Part shown: positions 55,358-64,000 of the stretch, piece after piece
Layout: each line of letters starts with the position of its first letter
How positions within the stretch are numbered: position 1 is the stretch's first letter
NCBI GenBank assembly: GCA_913055655.1
Contig: CAJXKA010000001.1
Span: 744,842 to 808,841 of the forward strand
Direction of reading: 5' to 3'
DNA length: 64,000 nucleotides
DNA from: an uncultured Oceanospirillales bacterium
GTDB taxonomy: Bacteria > Pseudomonadota > Gammaproteobacteria > Xanthomonadales > SZUA-36
The notes under the pieces: generated by a model
Told to the model about the DNA's origin: nothing
Database searches by the model: none
The model's input: only the letters and a program-made list of their open reading frames with translations
Translations under genes and position numbers: made by a program

Positions 55358-57664
55358 TCAGAATTCGGCCGTGACGGCCAGGTACCACTCCCGTAAACGC
55401 GCGTAACTTCCGGCAATGGGGCCCTGGACCGCCAGCATGTTGCCGCTCACCAGGTACAACTCATCGGTGAGGTTCGTGACACCGAAATGCGCAGACCAGG
55501 CCGGTCCGGAGCAACGGTCACACGCCCAGCCAACCGAGGCATCGAGCAGGTTGACCGCGTCTTGCCGGAGTTCTGGCGTGTTCTCGGTATCGTTGTAGTT
55601 CTCGGAGCGGTACCGCCAGTCCACTCTCGCGTAAAGCGACGCCCCGGCCAGCCATACCGTGCCGATGACCCCGAGGTTGGCGGTCCATTCCGGTGCATCG
55701 GGAAGTTTTGATGCCAGGCTGATGTCGGGGGCATTGGCCTGGATATGCGTGTATTCACCGTCCAGGTAACCGAGGCCGCCGTTCAGGCGAACGTGATCGC
55801 CGACCAGGGTCTCGAATTCGACTTCACCGCCCCGAATGCGCGCATCGCCCGCGTTGGCAGTGACCGGCGCGAAACCCATCGGCTCGATCACACGCACCTG
55901 GATACCTTCGTAGTCGCCGGAAAACAGGGCCGCGGAAACACGCGTACGGCCCTCGTTCAGCTCCGTCCTGGCGCCCAGTTCAAACACCTCCAGGGTTTCT
56001 GGGCCGAATGTGGGCAGCGCGGGCATGGGTACCTGGTTTCGCTGTACAAAACCGCCGCTTTTAAAGCCGGTGGACCACGACAGGTACAGCAGCATGTCGT
56101 CGCCTGGGGTGTGCTCAAGCGCTGCACGCCAGGTCGGCTCCGAGTCGTCAAGCGTATTCTTTTCAGCCGGAATGACCACCAGTCCCGCTGGCGGCCTTCC
56201 GGTGACACTGCTGGTGAATTGCTGCGTGGGCGTATAGGCCTTGTACTCCCACGTGTAGCGCGCGCCGGCGGTCATGGCCAGCGTGTCGGCCAGGTGCCAG
56301 GTGGCCTGGCCAAAAATCGCGTGGCTGCGGCTGATAATGTCTCGCCCGCCACTTTGTAACGTGAAGGACGCGGTGTCGAAATCAGAATCGTCGTCGGCAG
56401 TCTCGTCCAGGTAAAAAGCGCCGATGAGCCATTCCAGGTTTGCGCCTGAACCAAACCATTGCAGCTCCTGGGTGAACTGGCGTTGATCGACACTGGAGCC
56501 AGGCAGGATGATACGAAAGGGGGAGGCATCAGCATCACGGATGAACCTGGCATCAAACCCGCGCCATGCGGTGATGGAACGAAGACCCGAGCGCGCGAGG
56601 CGCCAGTCCAGCGTTACCGCCAGCCCCCACAGGTCGAGCGTGGACGATTCAGTATCTGTGCCGGCGTTGCGCATGGCGTCGGAAGGGACGTAACGCTGGT
56701 CATATACGCTTGTACCAACGCCTTCACCGCCGGCTGCCAGGTTGACCGTGGGCACGTTGTTAAACAGGTAAGTCTGGCCGGGGGTGCCTGGTGGCCCGAT
56801 GCTGTCACAGGGGCCGATGATGACAGGCTGACCGGCGGGGCAGACCTGTACCACCCGCAACAGGGTCGTGGGAACGCCGTTTTCCTTTACCGAGGTGTAG
56901 TCGCCCGCGATGGTCAAGCCCAGGGCGTCCGTCGGTTCGTATACCAGTTGTGCCCGGGCCACCCGGCGGTGCCGGTCACCCAGCGCATCGCCCGCGGTGG
57001 GACGGTGGACATAACCGTCCTGGTCAAAACTGGCGACGGACAGCTTTGTCCGGAGACGTTCGGAAAACGGCGCATCGAATCGAAAATAGCCGTCGACACG
57101 GTGATCGCTGCCCAGGGTAAGCCGCACCGTACTGGCCAGATCATCGGCCGGGGGGCGCGTTACCACGTTAATCGCGCCGCCGATGGTATTGCGGCCGTAC
57201 AGGGTGCCCTGGGGCCCCCGCAGGACTTCGACCCGTTCAATGTCCGCGACATCCAGCAGCGATCCGACGGCGCGCGCCATGTACACGCCGTCGACGAACA
57301 GGCCGACACCGGGGTCGGTGGTCTGCAGGATATCGCTTTGGCCAATGCCGCGGATATGAATGGAGCTGGCGGTTGTGCCGCCACTGGTGACGATGCCGTC
57401 CAGGGAAACATTTGGGGCGAAGCCGGCAATGGCGGAGAGGTCGCGAGCGGCTATGTCCTGCAGGGTCTGGCCTGTCACCACGGTCATCGCGATGGGCACC
57501 GAGGCAAGTGGCTCCGGACGACGCTGTGCGGTGACAATGACCTCTTCGAGCACCTCGTTCGTGGACGGGTATTCCGGGTCGTCTGAAGCGGTTGAAACGG
57601 CCTGGGCCATTAGTGGGATGCTGACCAGCCACAGCATCATTACGGTGATTCGAATGCCATTCAC
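55358..57664 (-). CDS. TonB-dependent outer membrane receptor
   Basis: 768-residue transporter. Signal peptide (about 1-22), TonB-box region with EEVIVTAQRR, plug domain (VVTGQTLQDIAARDL, RVEVLRGPQGTLYGRN, GGAINVVTRPP) and a 22-strand barrel ending in the aromatic AVTAEF expected for outer membrane proteins. The plug signature is of the large group often annotated with iron-siderophore or carbohydrate receptors; no substrate can be assigned. Neighbours, a membrane regulator and a small exported protein, suggest a regulated uptake module. Confidence 0.93.
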   Translation of the reverse strand: MNGIRITVMMLWLVSIPLMAQAVSTASDDPEYPSTNEVLEEVIVTAQRRPEPLASVPIAMTVVTGQTLQDIAARDLSAIAGFAPNVSLDGIVTSGGTTASSIHIRGIGQSDILQTTDPGVGLFVDGVYMARAVGSLLDVADIERVEVLRGPQGTLYGRNTIGGAINVVTRPPADDLASTVRLTLGSDHRVDGYFRFDAPFSERLRTKLSVASFDQDGYVHRPTAGDALGDRHRRVARAQLVYEPTDALGLTIAGDYTSVKENGVPTTLLRVVQVCPAGQPVIIGPCDSIGPPGTPGQTYLFNNVPTVNLAAGGEGVGTSVYDQRYVPSDAMRNAGTDTESSTLDLWGLAVTLDWRLARSGLRSITAWRGFDARFIRDADASPFRIILPGSSVDQRQFTQELQWFGSGANLEWLIGAFYLDETADDDSDFDTASFTLQSGGRDIISRSHAIFGQATWHLADTLAMTAGARYTWEYKAYTPTQQFTSSVTGRPPAGLVVIPAEKNTLDDSEPTWRAALEHTPGDDMLLYLSWSTGFKSGGFVQRNQVPMPALPTFGPETLEVFELGARTELNEGRTRVSAALFSGDYEGIQVRVIEPMGFAPVTANAGDARIRGGEVEFETLVGDHVRLNGGLGYLDGEYTHIQANAPDISLASKLPDAPEWTANLGVIGTVWLAGASLYARVDWRYRSENYNDTENTPELRQDAVNLLDASVGWACDRCSGPAWSAHFGVTNLTDELYLVSGNMLAVQGPIAGSYARLREWYLAVTAEF

Positions 57665-57753
57665 CCAACAGCTCCCGAAGCGGTGCGTTCAGCCCCTCGG
57701 CGCTGAGTATCCGCCAACTTTTACAATTCCGCTACCGGAACGTCGGGCCTCGG

Positions 57754-57770
57754 TTCTCAACTTCTGAGAA
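57754..57770. other. Short inverted repeat upstream of lhr
   Basis: TTCTCA (57754-57759) and TGAGAA (57765-57770) flank ACTTC in the 128-base divergent region between the TonB receptor and lhr. A TAGACT hexamer at 57781-57786 ends six bases before the lhr ATG, with no ribosome-binding site visible, so a leaderless transcript is possible. Confidence 0.3.
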
Positions 57771-57792
57771 GCACCTGCGCTAGACTCTGATA

Positions 57793-60700
57793 ATGTCCGT
57801 TCAACAGCCCCTGGAGATATTCAGCAAACCCGTTTCGGCGTGGTTTGACGGGGCTTTTGATGGACCGACGCCGGTCCAGCAGGCGGCCTGGACCGCCATT
57901 GCCGAAGGGCAGGATACGCTGGTGGCCGCCCCGACGGGCAGCGGCAAGACACTCGCCGCGTTTCTCAACGCCATAGATGACCTGGTTCAGCGGAGTCGGC
58001 ATGTGCCTTTGCAGGACCGTGTGTATGTCCTCTATGTGTCACCACTGAAGGCGCTGTCCAACGACATTCACCGAAACCTGGAAATCCCGCTGGCCGGCAT
58101 CGAGGACGCCCTGGCCGAAAGCGGCCAGCCGCCGGCGGGCATTCGTGCCCGGGTGCGGACCGGCGATACGCCGGCGAGCGAGCGGGCGAAGATGGCCAAA
58201 CGGCCGCCGCATATCCTGGTGACCACGCCGGAGTCGCTTTACCTCTTGCTTACCTCTGACTCAGGACGCGCCATGTTGTCCGGGGTCGAACACGTCATCG
58301 TTGACGAGATCCACGCGGTCGCCGGCAGCAAGCGCGGCAGTCACCTGGTGTTGTCGATGGCCCGGCTGGATGCGTTGTGCAGGCGGCGGCCGCGGCGCAT
58401 CGGTCTCTCGGCCACCCAGAAGCCCATCGAGGCCGTTGCAAACTTCCTGACCGGCGGCGGTGACTGCGCCATTGTCGACACCGGCCACCGGCGCCGGATG
58501 GACCTGGCGCTGGAGCTGACCGGTTCGCCGTTGACCGCGGTTATGGCCAACGAGGCCTGGACGGAAATTTATGACCGGCTGGCCGAACTGGCCCAGTCAT
58601 ACCGGACCACGTTGATCTTCGTGAACACCCGTCGGCTGGCCGAACGCGTGGCGCGGCACCTGGCCGAGCGGCTGGGTGAAGATTTGGTGTCGGCGCATCA
58701 CGGCAGCCTGTCGCGTACGCACCGCCTGGAGTCCGAACAGGCGCTCAAGAGCGGCCGCCTTCGCGCGCTGGTGGCGACCGCGTCGCTGGAGTTGGGTATC
58801 GATATCGGCCATGTCGACCTGGTCTGCCAGCTGGGTTCACCGGGCGGTATCTCGGCGCTTTTGCAACGTGTCGGGCGTTCCGGACACCAGGTGGACGGCC
58901 TGCCGCGCGGACGACTGTTCCCGCTGTCGCGGGACGACCTGGTGGAATGTGCGGCGCTGATGCGGGCCATCGAGGCCGGTGACCTGGACGCCATTCGCAT
59001 GCCGGTCGCGCCGCTGGATGTGCTGGCGCAGCAGGTGGTGGCCGAGGTCAGTGCACGCGAATGGCGCACCGATGAACTGTTCGCCGCGGTGCGCGCGGCC
59101 TGGCCATACCGTGGCCTGGCCCGCGATGACTTCGACAGCGTCATCCGCATGCTCTCCGAGGGCTATGCCACGCGCCGGGGACGGCGATCCGCCTGGTTGT
59201 TCCACGACGCCGTCAATGGTCGCCTGCGGGCGCGTCCCGCCGCCCGCTTGACCGCATTGCAGAATGGCGGTGCCATCCCCGACCAGTTCGACTACGACGT
59301 CATCCTGATGCCGCAGGGCCATCGCATCGGCACGCTGGGTGAAGATTTCGCCTTCGAGAGCATCCCCGGTGATATTTTCCAGCTCGGCAACACCAGTTAC
59401 CGCATGCTGAAAATCGAACAGGGCAGGGCGCTGGTCGAGGATGCCGCGGGCCTGCCGCCGACGTTGCCATTCTGGGTCGGCGACCGGCCGGGGCGCACCG
59501 ACGAGCTCAGTGCGGCGGTTTCGGCTATGCGCGAAATGCTGGAGCACTGCTTTCGCCGGGGTGACATTGACGGCGCGGTAGCGGCGTTGACGGACACGGG
59601 GGTCAACGCGCAGGCCGCAAGCCAGCTGGTCGAGTACCTGCACGCCGGCTGGCAGGCCATCGGTGCCTTGCCAACACGACGCCGCATCGTGCTGGAGCGC
59701 TTTTTCGATGACGGCGGCGACATGCACCTGGTGGTCCACGCGCCGCTCGGATCGCGACTGATGCGCGCCTGGGGGCTGGCGCTGCGCAAACGGTTCTGCA
59801 AACAGTTCAACTTCGAGCTGCAGGCGTCGGCCCTGGAGGACGCGCTGATCCTGTCGTTGGGCGAGACCCATAGTTTTGAACTGGCGGACGTCACCGGCTA
59901 CCTGAAGCCGGCGACGGCGGAGTCCGTGCTGGTGCAGGCATTGCTGGACGCACCGATGTTCGAGGCCCGCTGGCGCTGGGATGCGACCATTGCGCTGGCG
60001 GTGCAACGGATGCGCAACGGTCGCCGGCTGCCGCCGCAGTGGCAGCGTAACCAGGCCGAGGACCTGGTCTCGGTCGTCTTTCCCGACCAGATTGCCTGCG
60101 CCGAGAACCTGGCCGGCGCGCGCGAGATTCCCGATCATCCGCTGGTCCGCCAGACCATCGACGACTGCCTGCGCGACACCATGGACGTGGACGGCTTGGT
60201 TGCCCTGCTGCAGCAACTGGGCGATGGCAAGATCGAGGTCCATTGCGCTGACCTGACCGGGCCGTCACCACTGGCGCGTGAAATCATCAACGCACGGCCC
60301 TATGCCTTTCTCGACGACGGTGAGGCCGAAGACCGGCGCACGCGGGCCATCTCCGCGGAGCCGGATGACCTTGGCCGGGCCGATACCCTGCGCATTATCA
60401 GCGTCGACGCGGTGCACCAGGTGCGTGACGAGGCCTGGATCCGTCCCCGCAACGCCGACGAGTTGCACGATGCCCTGTTGCAGGCCGGATTCCTGACCGC
60501 AGCGGAGTATCGTAGCGGACAGGCCTCGACCGGGGCGGCCACGAACCCGGCCCGCTGGGCCGCCTGGTTCGAGGCGCTGGCCGATGAACATCGCGCCTGC
60601 CGCGTCACCCATGATGCCGGTGTCGATGCCTGGGTGGCCGCAGAGCGACTGGGTGAGTACCAGGCCATGCAGCCGGGCGTGATGGCAACGCCCGCCATGA

Positions 60701-62079
60701 ATCCCGCGGGGCAGGGCGCTTCCGGGCAGACCAGCGAACAGGCGTTGACCAGCCTGCTTCGCGATCGTCTCGCGGCGCTGGGGCCCGTCACGGTGGCCAC
60801 GCTGGCCGACGACTTTCAACGGGAAGAGGCCGACATTCGCCAGTCGCTGGAAGCCCTGCGCGGGGAAGGCTACGCCATCCGGATGGAGGGCACCGATGAG
60901 TGGTGTGAGCGCCGGCTGCTGGCGCGTATTCACCGTTACAGCCGGGAGAACCGTCGCCGCGCGGTCAAACCGGTATCCCCCGCGGTCTACGCCCGCTTCC
61001 TGGCCCACTGGCATGGCCTGGATGAGCCCGGCAGCCTGGACACGGCGCTGGGCCTGCTAGAGGGCTGGTCGGCCCCGGTCGGTGCCTGGGAACATTCACT
61101 GTTGCGGGTTCGCTGCGCGGAACATGACGTAACCGCGCTGGACCAGCGGTTCCTGTCCGGTGAACTGGCCTGGTTCCGGCCGGTTGCTGATCAGTCGAGT
61201 GGACAACAGGTTGTTGCGTCCTCTCCGGTTGCGCTGGTGCCGAGGGACGGGCTTGCCGATTGGCGAAAAGGTGCTTATGCAAGTTCTTTATGCTTAAAAA
61301 CAGACGGATATGCTGATAAGTTAATTCATATTCTTGAAACAGGGGGCGCCATGTTCATGGCCGACCTGGAGTCGTCTTCCGGCCTGCTTCGCCCCCAGCT
61401 GGAAGAAGGCCTGAAGCAACTGGTCTACCAGGGCCGGGTCACCGCCGATGCATTTTCGCCCCTACGCTGGCTGCTTCGTCCCGACCGGGCCAAGCGGCGA
61501 GAAGAACATCGCCATCGACGTGCCCGCGGGCAGGCGGGCTGGCCGATGGGGCGCTGGAGTGTATTGCCACCGGTCAATGCCGGCGACACCCAGCCCGAAT
61601 CCGAGCGGCAACGCCGACTCGCCTTGGTCTGTGACGCCCTGCTGCGGCGTTATGGCGTGGTGTTCCGTGCCGTGCTGGTGCGCGAATCCCTGTTACCGCC
61701 ATGGCGTGACCTGCTGCGCTATTTCCGCCGCATGGAGGATCGCGGTGAAGTCCGTGGCGGCCGCTTCGTGGACGGCTTTTCCGGGGAACAGTTCGCCCTG
61801 CCGGAGGCCATCGGCGGCTTGCGGCAATGCCAGGCGCCCCCCGGTCGCGCGCGGCTCGCGGTCATCAGCGCCACGGACCCGTTGAACCTGGGGGGGTACC
61901 TGGTGCCGGGGCCGCGCACCCCGGCCACGGAGGGCAACCGCGTGTTGCTGGAAGACGGGCTGCCCGTTGCACGCTGGGTGAATGGGGAACTCGACCTGCT
62001 ACCCAGTATCAGTGACCATGCGCGACGTTCGGCCGAAGAACGTTTGCGCGTGGTCACGCCCTGGCGACGGGCCCGCTGA
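57793..62079 (+). CDS. lhr: Lhr-family superfamily 2 helicase (long form)
   Basis: ATP-dependent 3'-5' DNA/RNA helicase linked to DNA repair. The 1,428 residues contain Walker A APTGSGKT (46-53), DEIH at 171-174, SATQKP, and motifs IV-VI (LIFVNTRRLAERVARHLAE, GRSGHQ), then the Lhr-specific winged-helix and beta-barrel region and the long C-terminal extension found in E. coli Lhr (1,538 residues). Codons 1160-1183 (61270-61341) are strikingly AT-rich. The stop overlaps the tag start (TGATG), coupling two repair genes. Confidence 0.93.
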   Translation: MSVQQPLEIFSKPVSAWFDGAFDGPTPVQQAAWTAIAEGQDTLVAAPTGSGKTLAAFLNAIDDLVQRSRHVPLQDRVYVLYVSPLKALSNDIHRNLEIPLAGIEDALAESGQPPAGIRARVRTGDTPASERAKMAKRPPHILVTTPESLYLLLTSDSGRAMLSGVEHVIVDEIHAVAGSKRGSHLVLSMARLDALCRRRPRRIGLSATQKPIEAVANFLTGGGDCAIVDTGHRRRMDLALELTGSPLTAVMANEAWTEIYDRLAELAQSYRTTLIFVNTRRLAERVARHLAERLGEDLVSAHHGSLSRTHRLESEQALKSGRLRALVATASLELGIDIGHVDLVCQLGSPGGISALLQRVGRSGHQVDGLPRGRLFPLSRDDLVECAALMRAIEAGDLDAIRMPVAPLDVLAQQVVAEVSAREWRTDELFAAVRAAWPYRGLARDDFDSVIRMLSEGYATRRGRRSAWLFHDAVNGRLRARPAARLTALQNGGAIPDQFDYDVILMPQGHRIGTLGEDFAFESIPGDIFQLGNTSYRMLKIEQGRALVEDAAGLPPTLPFWVGDRPGRTDELSAAVSAMREMLEHCFRRGDIDGAVAALTDTGVNAQAASQLVEYLHAGWQAIGALPTRRRIVLERFFDDGGDMHLVVHAPLGSRLMRAWGLALRKRFCKQFNFELQASALEDALILSLGETHSFELADVTGYLKPATAESVLVQALLDAPMFEARWRWDATIALAVQRMRNGRRLPPQWQRNQAEDLVSVVFPDQIACAENLAGAREIPDHPLVRQTIDDCLRDTMDVDGLVALLQQLGDGKIEVHCADLTGPSPLAREIINARPYAFLDDGEAEDRRTRAISAEPDDLGRADTLRIISVDAVHQVRDEAWIRPRNADELHDALLQAGFLTAAEYRSGQASTGAATNPARWAAWFEALADEHRACRVTHDAGVDAWVAAERLGEYQAMQPGVMATPAMNPAGQGASGQTSEQALTSLLRDRLAALGPVTVATLADDFQREEADIRQSLEALRGEGYAIRMEGTDEWCERRLLARIHRYSRENRRRAVKPVSPAVYARFLAHWHGLDEPGSLDTALGLLEGWSAPVGAWEHSLLRVRCAEHDVTALDQRFLSGELAWFRPVADQSSGQQVVASSPVALVPRDGLADWRKGAYASSLCLKTDGYADKLIHILETGGAMFMADLESSSGLLRPQLEEGLKQLVYQGRVTADAFSPLRWLLRPDRAKRREEHRHRRARGQAGWPMGRWSVLPPVNAGDTQPESERQRRLALVCDALLRRYGVVFRAVLVRESLLPPWRDLLRYFRRMEDRGEVRGGRFVDGFSGEQFALPEAIGGLRQCQAPPGRARLAVISATDPLNLGGYLVPGPRTPATEGNRVLLEDGLPVARWVNGELDLLPSISDHARRSAEERLRVVTPWRRAR
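61270..61341 (+). other. AT-rich rare-codon tract inside lhr
   Basis: Twenty-four consecutive codons with 23 G/C among 72 bases (32%), in a gene otherwise far richer in GC. They include three TTA, two ACA, two ATT, AGT, TCT, AAA and CTT codons, almost absent nearby. The frame is intact and the segment begins a helical stretch before GGAMFMADLESSSGLLRPQ, which is conserved Lhr sequence. Confidence 0.8.
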
Positions 62080-62639
62080 TGTCCGGTTATTGCCAGGCCG
62101 CGCCGGGACATCCCTTCCACGGGCCCTATCACGACACGGAATACGGTTTTCCGGTCACCGACGAGTCAGCACTGTTTGAGCGACTGGTCCTGGAGATCAA
62201 CCAGGCCGGCTTGTCCTGGCTGACCATCCTGAAAAAGCGTGACGGGTTTCGCCGGGCATACGCGCGTTTTGATGTCGATGCCGTGTCCGAGTTCGGTGAA
62301 GCGGACCGCCAGCGGCTGCTGGCCGACGCCGATATCATCCGCAACCGACTGAAGGTCGACGCCGCCATCGCAAACGCACGAACGATACGTGATCTGAGGG
62401 AATCCCATGGCGGATTCAGCGCCTGGCTCCAGGCGCATCACCCGCTGGAGAAGCCCGACTGGGTCAAGCTGTTCAGGAAGACCTTTCGCTTTACCGGTGG
62501 GGAGATTACCGGTGAGTTCCTGATGAGCACCGGCTACCTGCCGGGTGCGCACGCTGAAGGCTGCCCGGTGCAGCAACGCATCCTGGCCGCAAAACCGCCC
62601 TGGGCCCAGGCACGGGGTCAGCGGTGCACTTCACCGTAG
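62079..62639 (+). CDS. tag: DNA-3-methyladenine glycosylase I
   Basis: Removes 3-methyladenine from DNA. Zinc ligands Cys5, His18, His158 and Cys162 and the catalytic-pocket Glu39 (LEINQAGLSWLTILKKR) match E. coli Tag. Length 186. Start overlaps the lhr stop; the 3' end overlaps the convergent EEP hydrolase by 22 bases. Confidence 0.95.
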   Translation: MSGYCQAAPGHPFHGPYHDTEYGFPVTDESALFERLVLEINQAGLSWLTILKKRDGFRRAYARFDVDAVSEFGEADRQRLLADADIIRNRLKVDAAIANARTIRDLRESHGGFSAWLQAHHPLEKPDWVKLFRKTFRFTGGEITGEFLMSTGYLPGAHAEGCPVQQRILAAKPPWAQARGQRCTSP

Positions 62640-63439
62640 AGCAGGGCATGGTCCGAATAGGCGTCGATCCATGCGCGTTTTTGCGTTGGCGTGTTCTTTT
62701 CCGGCCAGCCGTGAACGCGGATCTCGGCGCCGTCAAACGACTTGAATGACAGTTCCTCGCTGGCGAAGACATGATCCAGTCCGCTGGGATTCCAGTGATC
62801 CTTGCCGTTCCACCAGCTATGGGGGTGGGTCTTGGCCAGCAGGCGCATGTCGACGGCGCTGAACCGCTTTTCAAGGAATGACAGTTCCTGCTCCCCGTCG
62901 ATATCGCTGACGTTGTTGTAAGGCGCATTCAGGCCCATGGTGTTGAGGTCACCCAGCACCAGCAGGCGACCGTTTTCACCGTCGCCTGCCAGCTTGTCGA
63001 GGGTGCGTTTAAGGCTGGCGGCATGCTTGAACATGTCGTCGCGCAGGCCCCAGGCCAGCGGGTCGGAAAATGACTTCACGTGCAGGAAGAGGAAACAGGT
63101 GTCGACGCCGTTCTTGCGTAGCGTCGCCAGTGCGCCCGGTCGCAGGCTGGGCATTTTCGCCTTGAACTCCTCGCGCTGGGTCACGAAATGCTGGATGCTG
63201 CGACGAACGCCGACCAGGGTCTCGGTGGCCAGCGGATTGGTGGTGTTCTCGGTGATGGAAAATGCATGCGTCGGCATGCCGTCCATCAACGCGCCGTAAA
63301 CGGCGCCGCTCTTGACCTCGTAGAGCGCGAACACGTCCGGGTTGATGTCGTTGAGCAGGTCGACGACGCGCGTGACGCGCGCTGGGTCACCCGAGAAATG
63401 CTCAACGTTCCAGGATGCGAATGAGTACAGCTTGGCCAC
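62618..63439 (-). CDS. Endonuclease/exonuclease/phosphatase (EEP) family protein
   Basis: 273 residues starting at GTG 63439 (MAKLYSFASWNVEHFSG) behind a perfect AGGAGG. EEP motifs are SWNVEHF (Asn11, Glu13 region), ALYEVKSG, LVLGDLNTMG, GLDHVFAS and the terminal SDHALLYGEV, giving the metal-binding and catalytic Asn/Glu/Asp/His set. Substrate could be DNA, RNA or a phospholipid; no signal peptide. The frame upstream of the GTG is discarded because it lacks similarity and the Shine-Dalgarno fits only the GTG. Confidence 0.88.
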   Translation of the reverse strand: MAKLYSFASWNVEHFSGDPARVTRVVDLLNDINPDVFALYEVKSGAVYGALMDGMPTHAFSITENTTNPLATETLVGVRRSIQHFVTQREEFKAKMPSLRPGALATLRKNGVDTCFLFLHVKSFSDPLAWGLRDDMFKHAASLKRTLDKLAGDGENGRLLVLGDLNTMGLNAPYNNVSDIDGEQELSFLEKRFSAVDMRLLAKTHPHSWWNGKDHWNPSGLDHVFASEELSFKSFDGAEIRVHGWPEKNTPTQKRAWIDAYSDHALLYGEVHR

Positions 63440-63579
63440 GTGATGCCTCCTGCCTGGGCAGATGATGTATTCACAATACCGTGTCGATGTACGAAAGTTT
63501 ATACCCTTCGTGCCGGATATCACCTCGATGTGCCCCGGGCGGCAGTGTAAGCCGGCTCGCTCACGTATACTCCCGTGCG

Positions 63580-64000
63580 ATGAGCGCCATGCACGACACC
63601 CTGCAGAACGTCTTCGGACTGCAGTCATTCAGACCCCACCAGGAAGCCATCATCCGCCGCGTCGCAGGGGGTGGCGATGCCTTTGTCCTGATGCCGACGG
63701 GGGGCGGCAAATCCCTGTGCTACCAGTTGCCCGCGCTGATGCGCCCGGGTACGGCACTGGTGATTTCGCCCCTGATCTCCCTGATGAAAGACCAGGTGGA
63801 CGCCTTGCTCGCCAATGGCGTGAAGGCGGCGATGTACAACTCGTCGCTGGACGCGGACGAAGCCCGGCGGGTGATGGGTGCGCTGCGGGCCGGTGAGCTG
63901 GACCTGTTGTACGTCGCGCCCGAGCGGGTCATGGCGCCCGGATTCATGGACATGCTCGCGGACATCACCGTGTCCCTGGTCGCCATCGACGAGGCGCACT
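63580..64000 (+). CDS. recQ: ATP-dependent DNA helicase RecQ (5' part; runs off window)
   Basis: The frame from ATG 63580 (MSAMHDTLQNVFGLQSFRPH) is open to the window end. Motif 0 (FGLQSFRPHQEAII), Walker A (LMPTGGGKSLCYQLPAL, about 38-54), motif Ia (VISPLISLMKDQV) and the DEAH box (137-140, the last complete codons) identify RecQ. A second ATG at 63589 is possible. The remaining helicase, zinc and winged-helix domains lie outside. Confidence 0.95.
   Translation, partial: MSAMHDTLQNVFGLQSFRPHQEAIIRRVAGGGDAFVLMPTGGGKSLCYQLPALMRPGTALVISPLISLMKDQVDALLANGVKAAMYNSSLDADEARRVMGALRAGELDLLYVAPERVMAPGFMDMLADITVSLVAIDEAH

Noticed and set aside
1..64000. CRISPR arrays, tRNA genes, prophage or transposase genes
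   Set aside because: Looked for in every intergenic gap and among the proteins; none seen. All gaps between genes are shorter than 300 bases.

Overview
The window is about 64 kb of GC-rich bacterial chromosome, densely packed and without tRNA, rRNA, CRISPR array, prophage or insertion sequence that I can see. No stretch over 300 bases lacks a gene. Gene orders are gammaproteobacterial: ndk-rlmN-pilW-rodZ-hisS-yfgM-bamB-der, yceD-rpmF-plsX-fabHDG-acpP-fabF, and mltG-tmk-holB-pilZ. PabB placed between fabF and pabC, a lexA-imuA-imuB/dnaE2 mutagenesis system, and a large TonB receptor suggest a relative of the Xanthomonadales. That placement is inference from gene content.

Layout. 1-2962: dnaE2 (minus, C-terminus cut by the window edge), carrying an in-frame palindromic element. 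3130-7471: a tightly overlapping pantothenate/CoA operon (DUF2520 PanG-like reductase, panB, panC, coaBC, coaX). 7446-10849 (minus): DUF502 membrane protein, imuB, imuA and lexA, with an SOS box and promoter in front of lexA; a second, weaker SOS box lies in front of dnaE2. 10922-17126 (minus): an envelope cassette MoxR-DUF58-transglutaminase-LemA-DUF2207. 17245-20908: patatin phospholipase and fadE. 21103-28906: ndk to der housekeeping cluster, with ispG absent from its usual place. 28916-33688: a glutathione-peroxidase homologue with Ser at the catalytic Cys position, folD, and a fadI/fadJ-like beta-oxidation pair. 33840-45305: ribosomal L32, fatty-acid synthesis, folate (pabB/pabC), mltG, tmk, holB, pilZ. 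45317-49382: class V aminotransferase, dinB, fadD. 49577-57664 is the most accessory part: a GCS2-CBS fusion with a small lipoprotein, an exported Hcp-like protein, a CadC/TolB/TPR regulator, an exported protein of unknown function and a TonB receptor. 57793-64000: lhr helicase, tag, an EEP-family hydrolase, and the start of recQ.

Themes. DNA damage is heavily represented (dnaE2, imuA, imuB, lexA, dinB, lhr, tag, recQ). Fatty acids are both made (plsX-fab genes) and degraded (fadE, fadI-like, fadJ-like, fadD). The least explained parts are the palindromic insert in dnaE2, the Cys-to-Ser peroxidase homologue, the GCS2-CBS fusion, the signal-peptide-bearing Hcp-like protein next to a palindrome-rich promoter region, and a short 32% GC rare-codon tract inside lhr.
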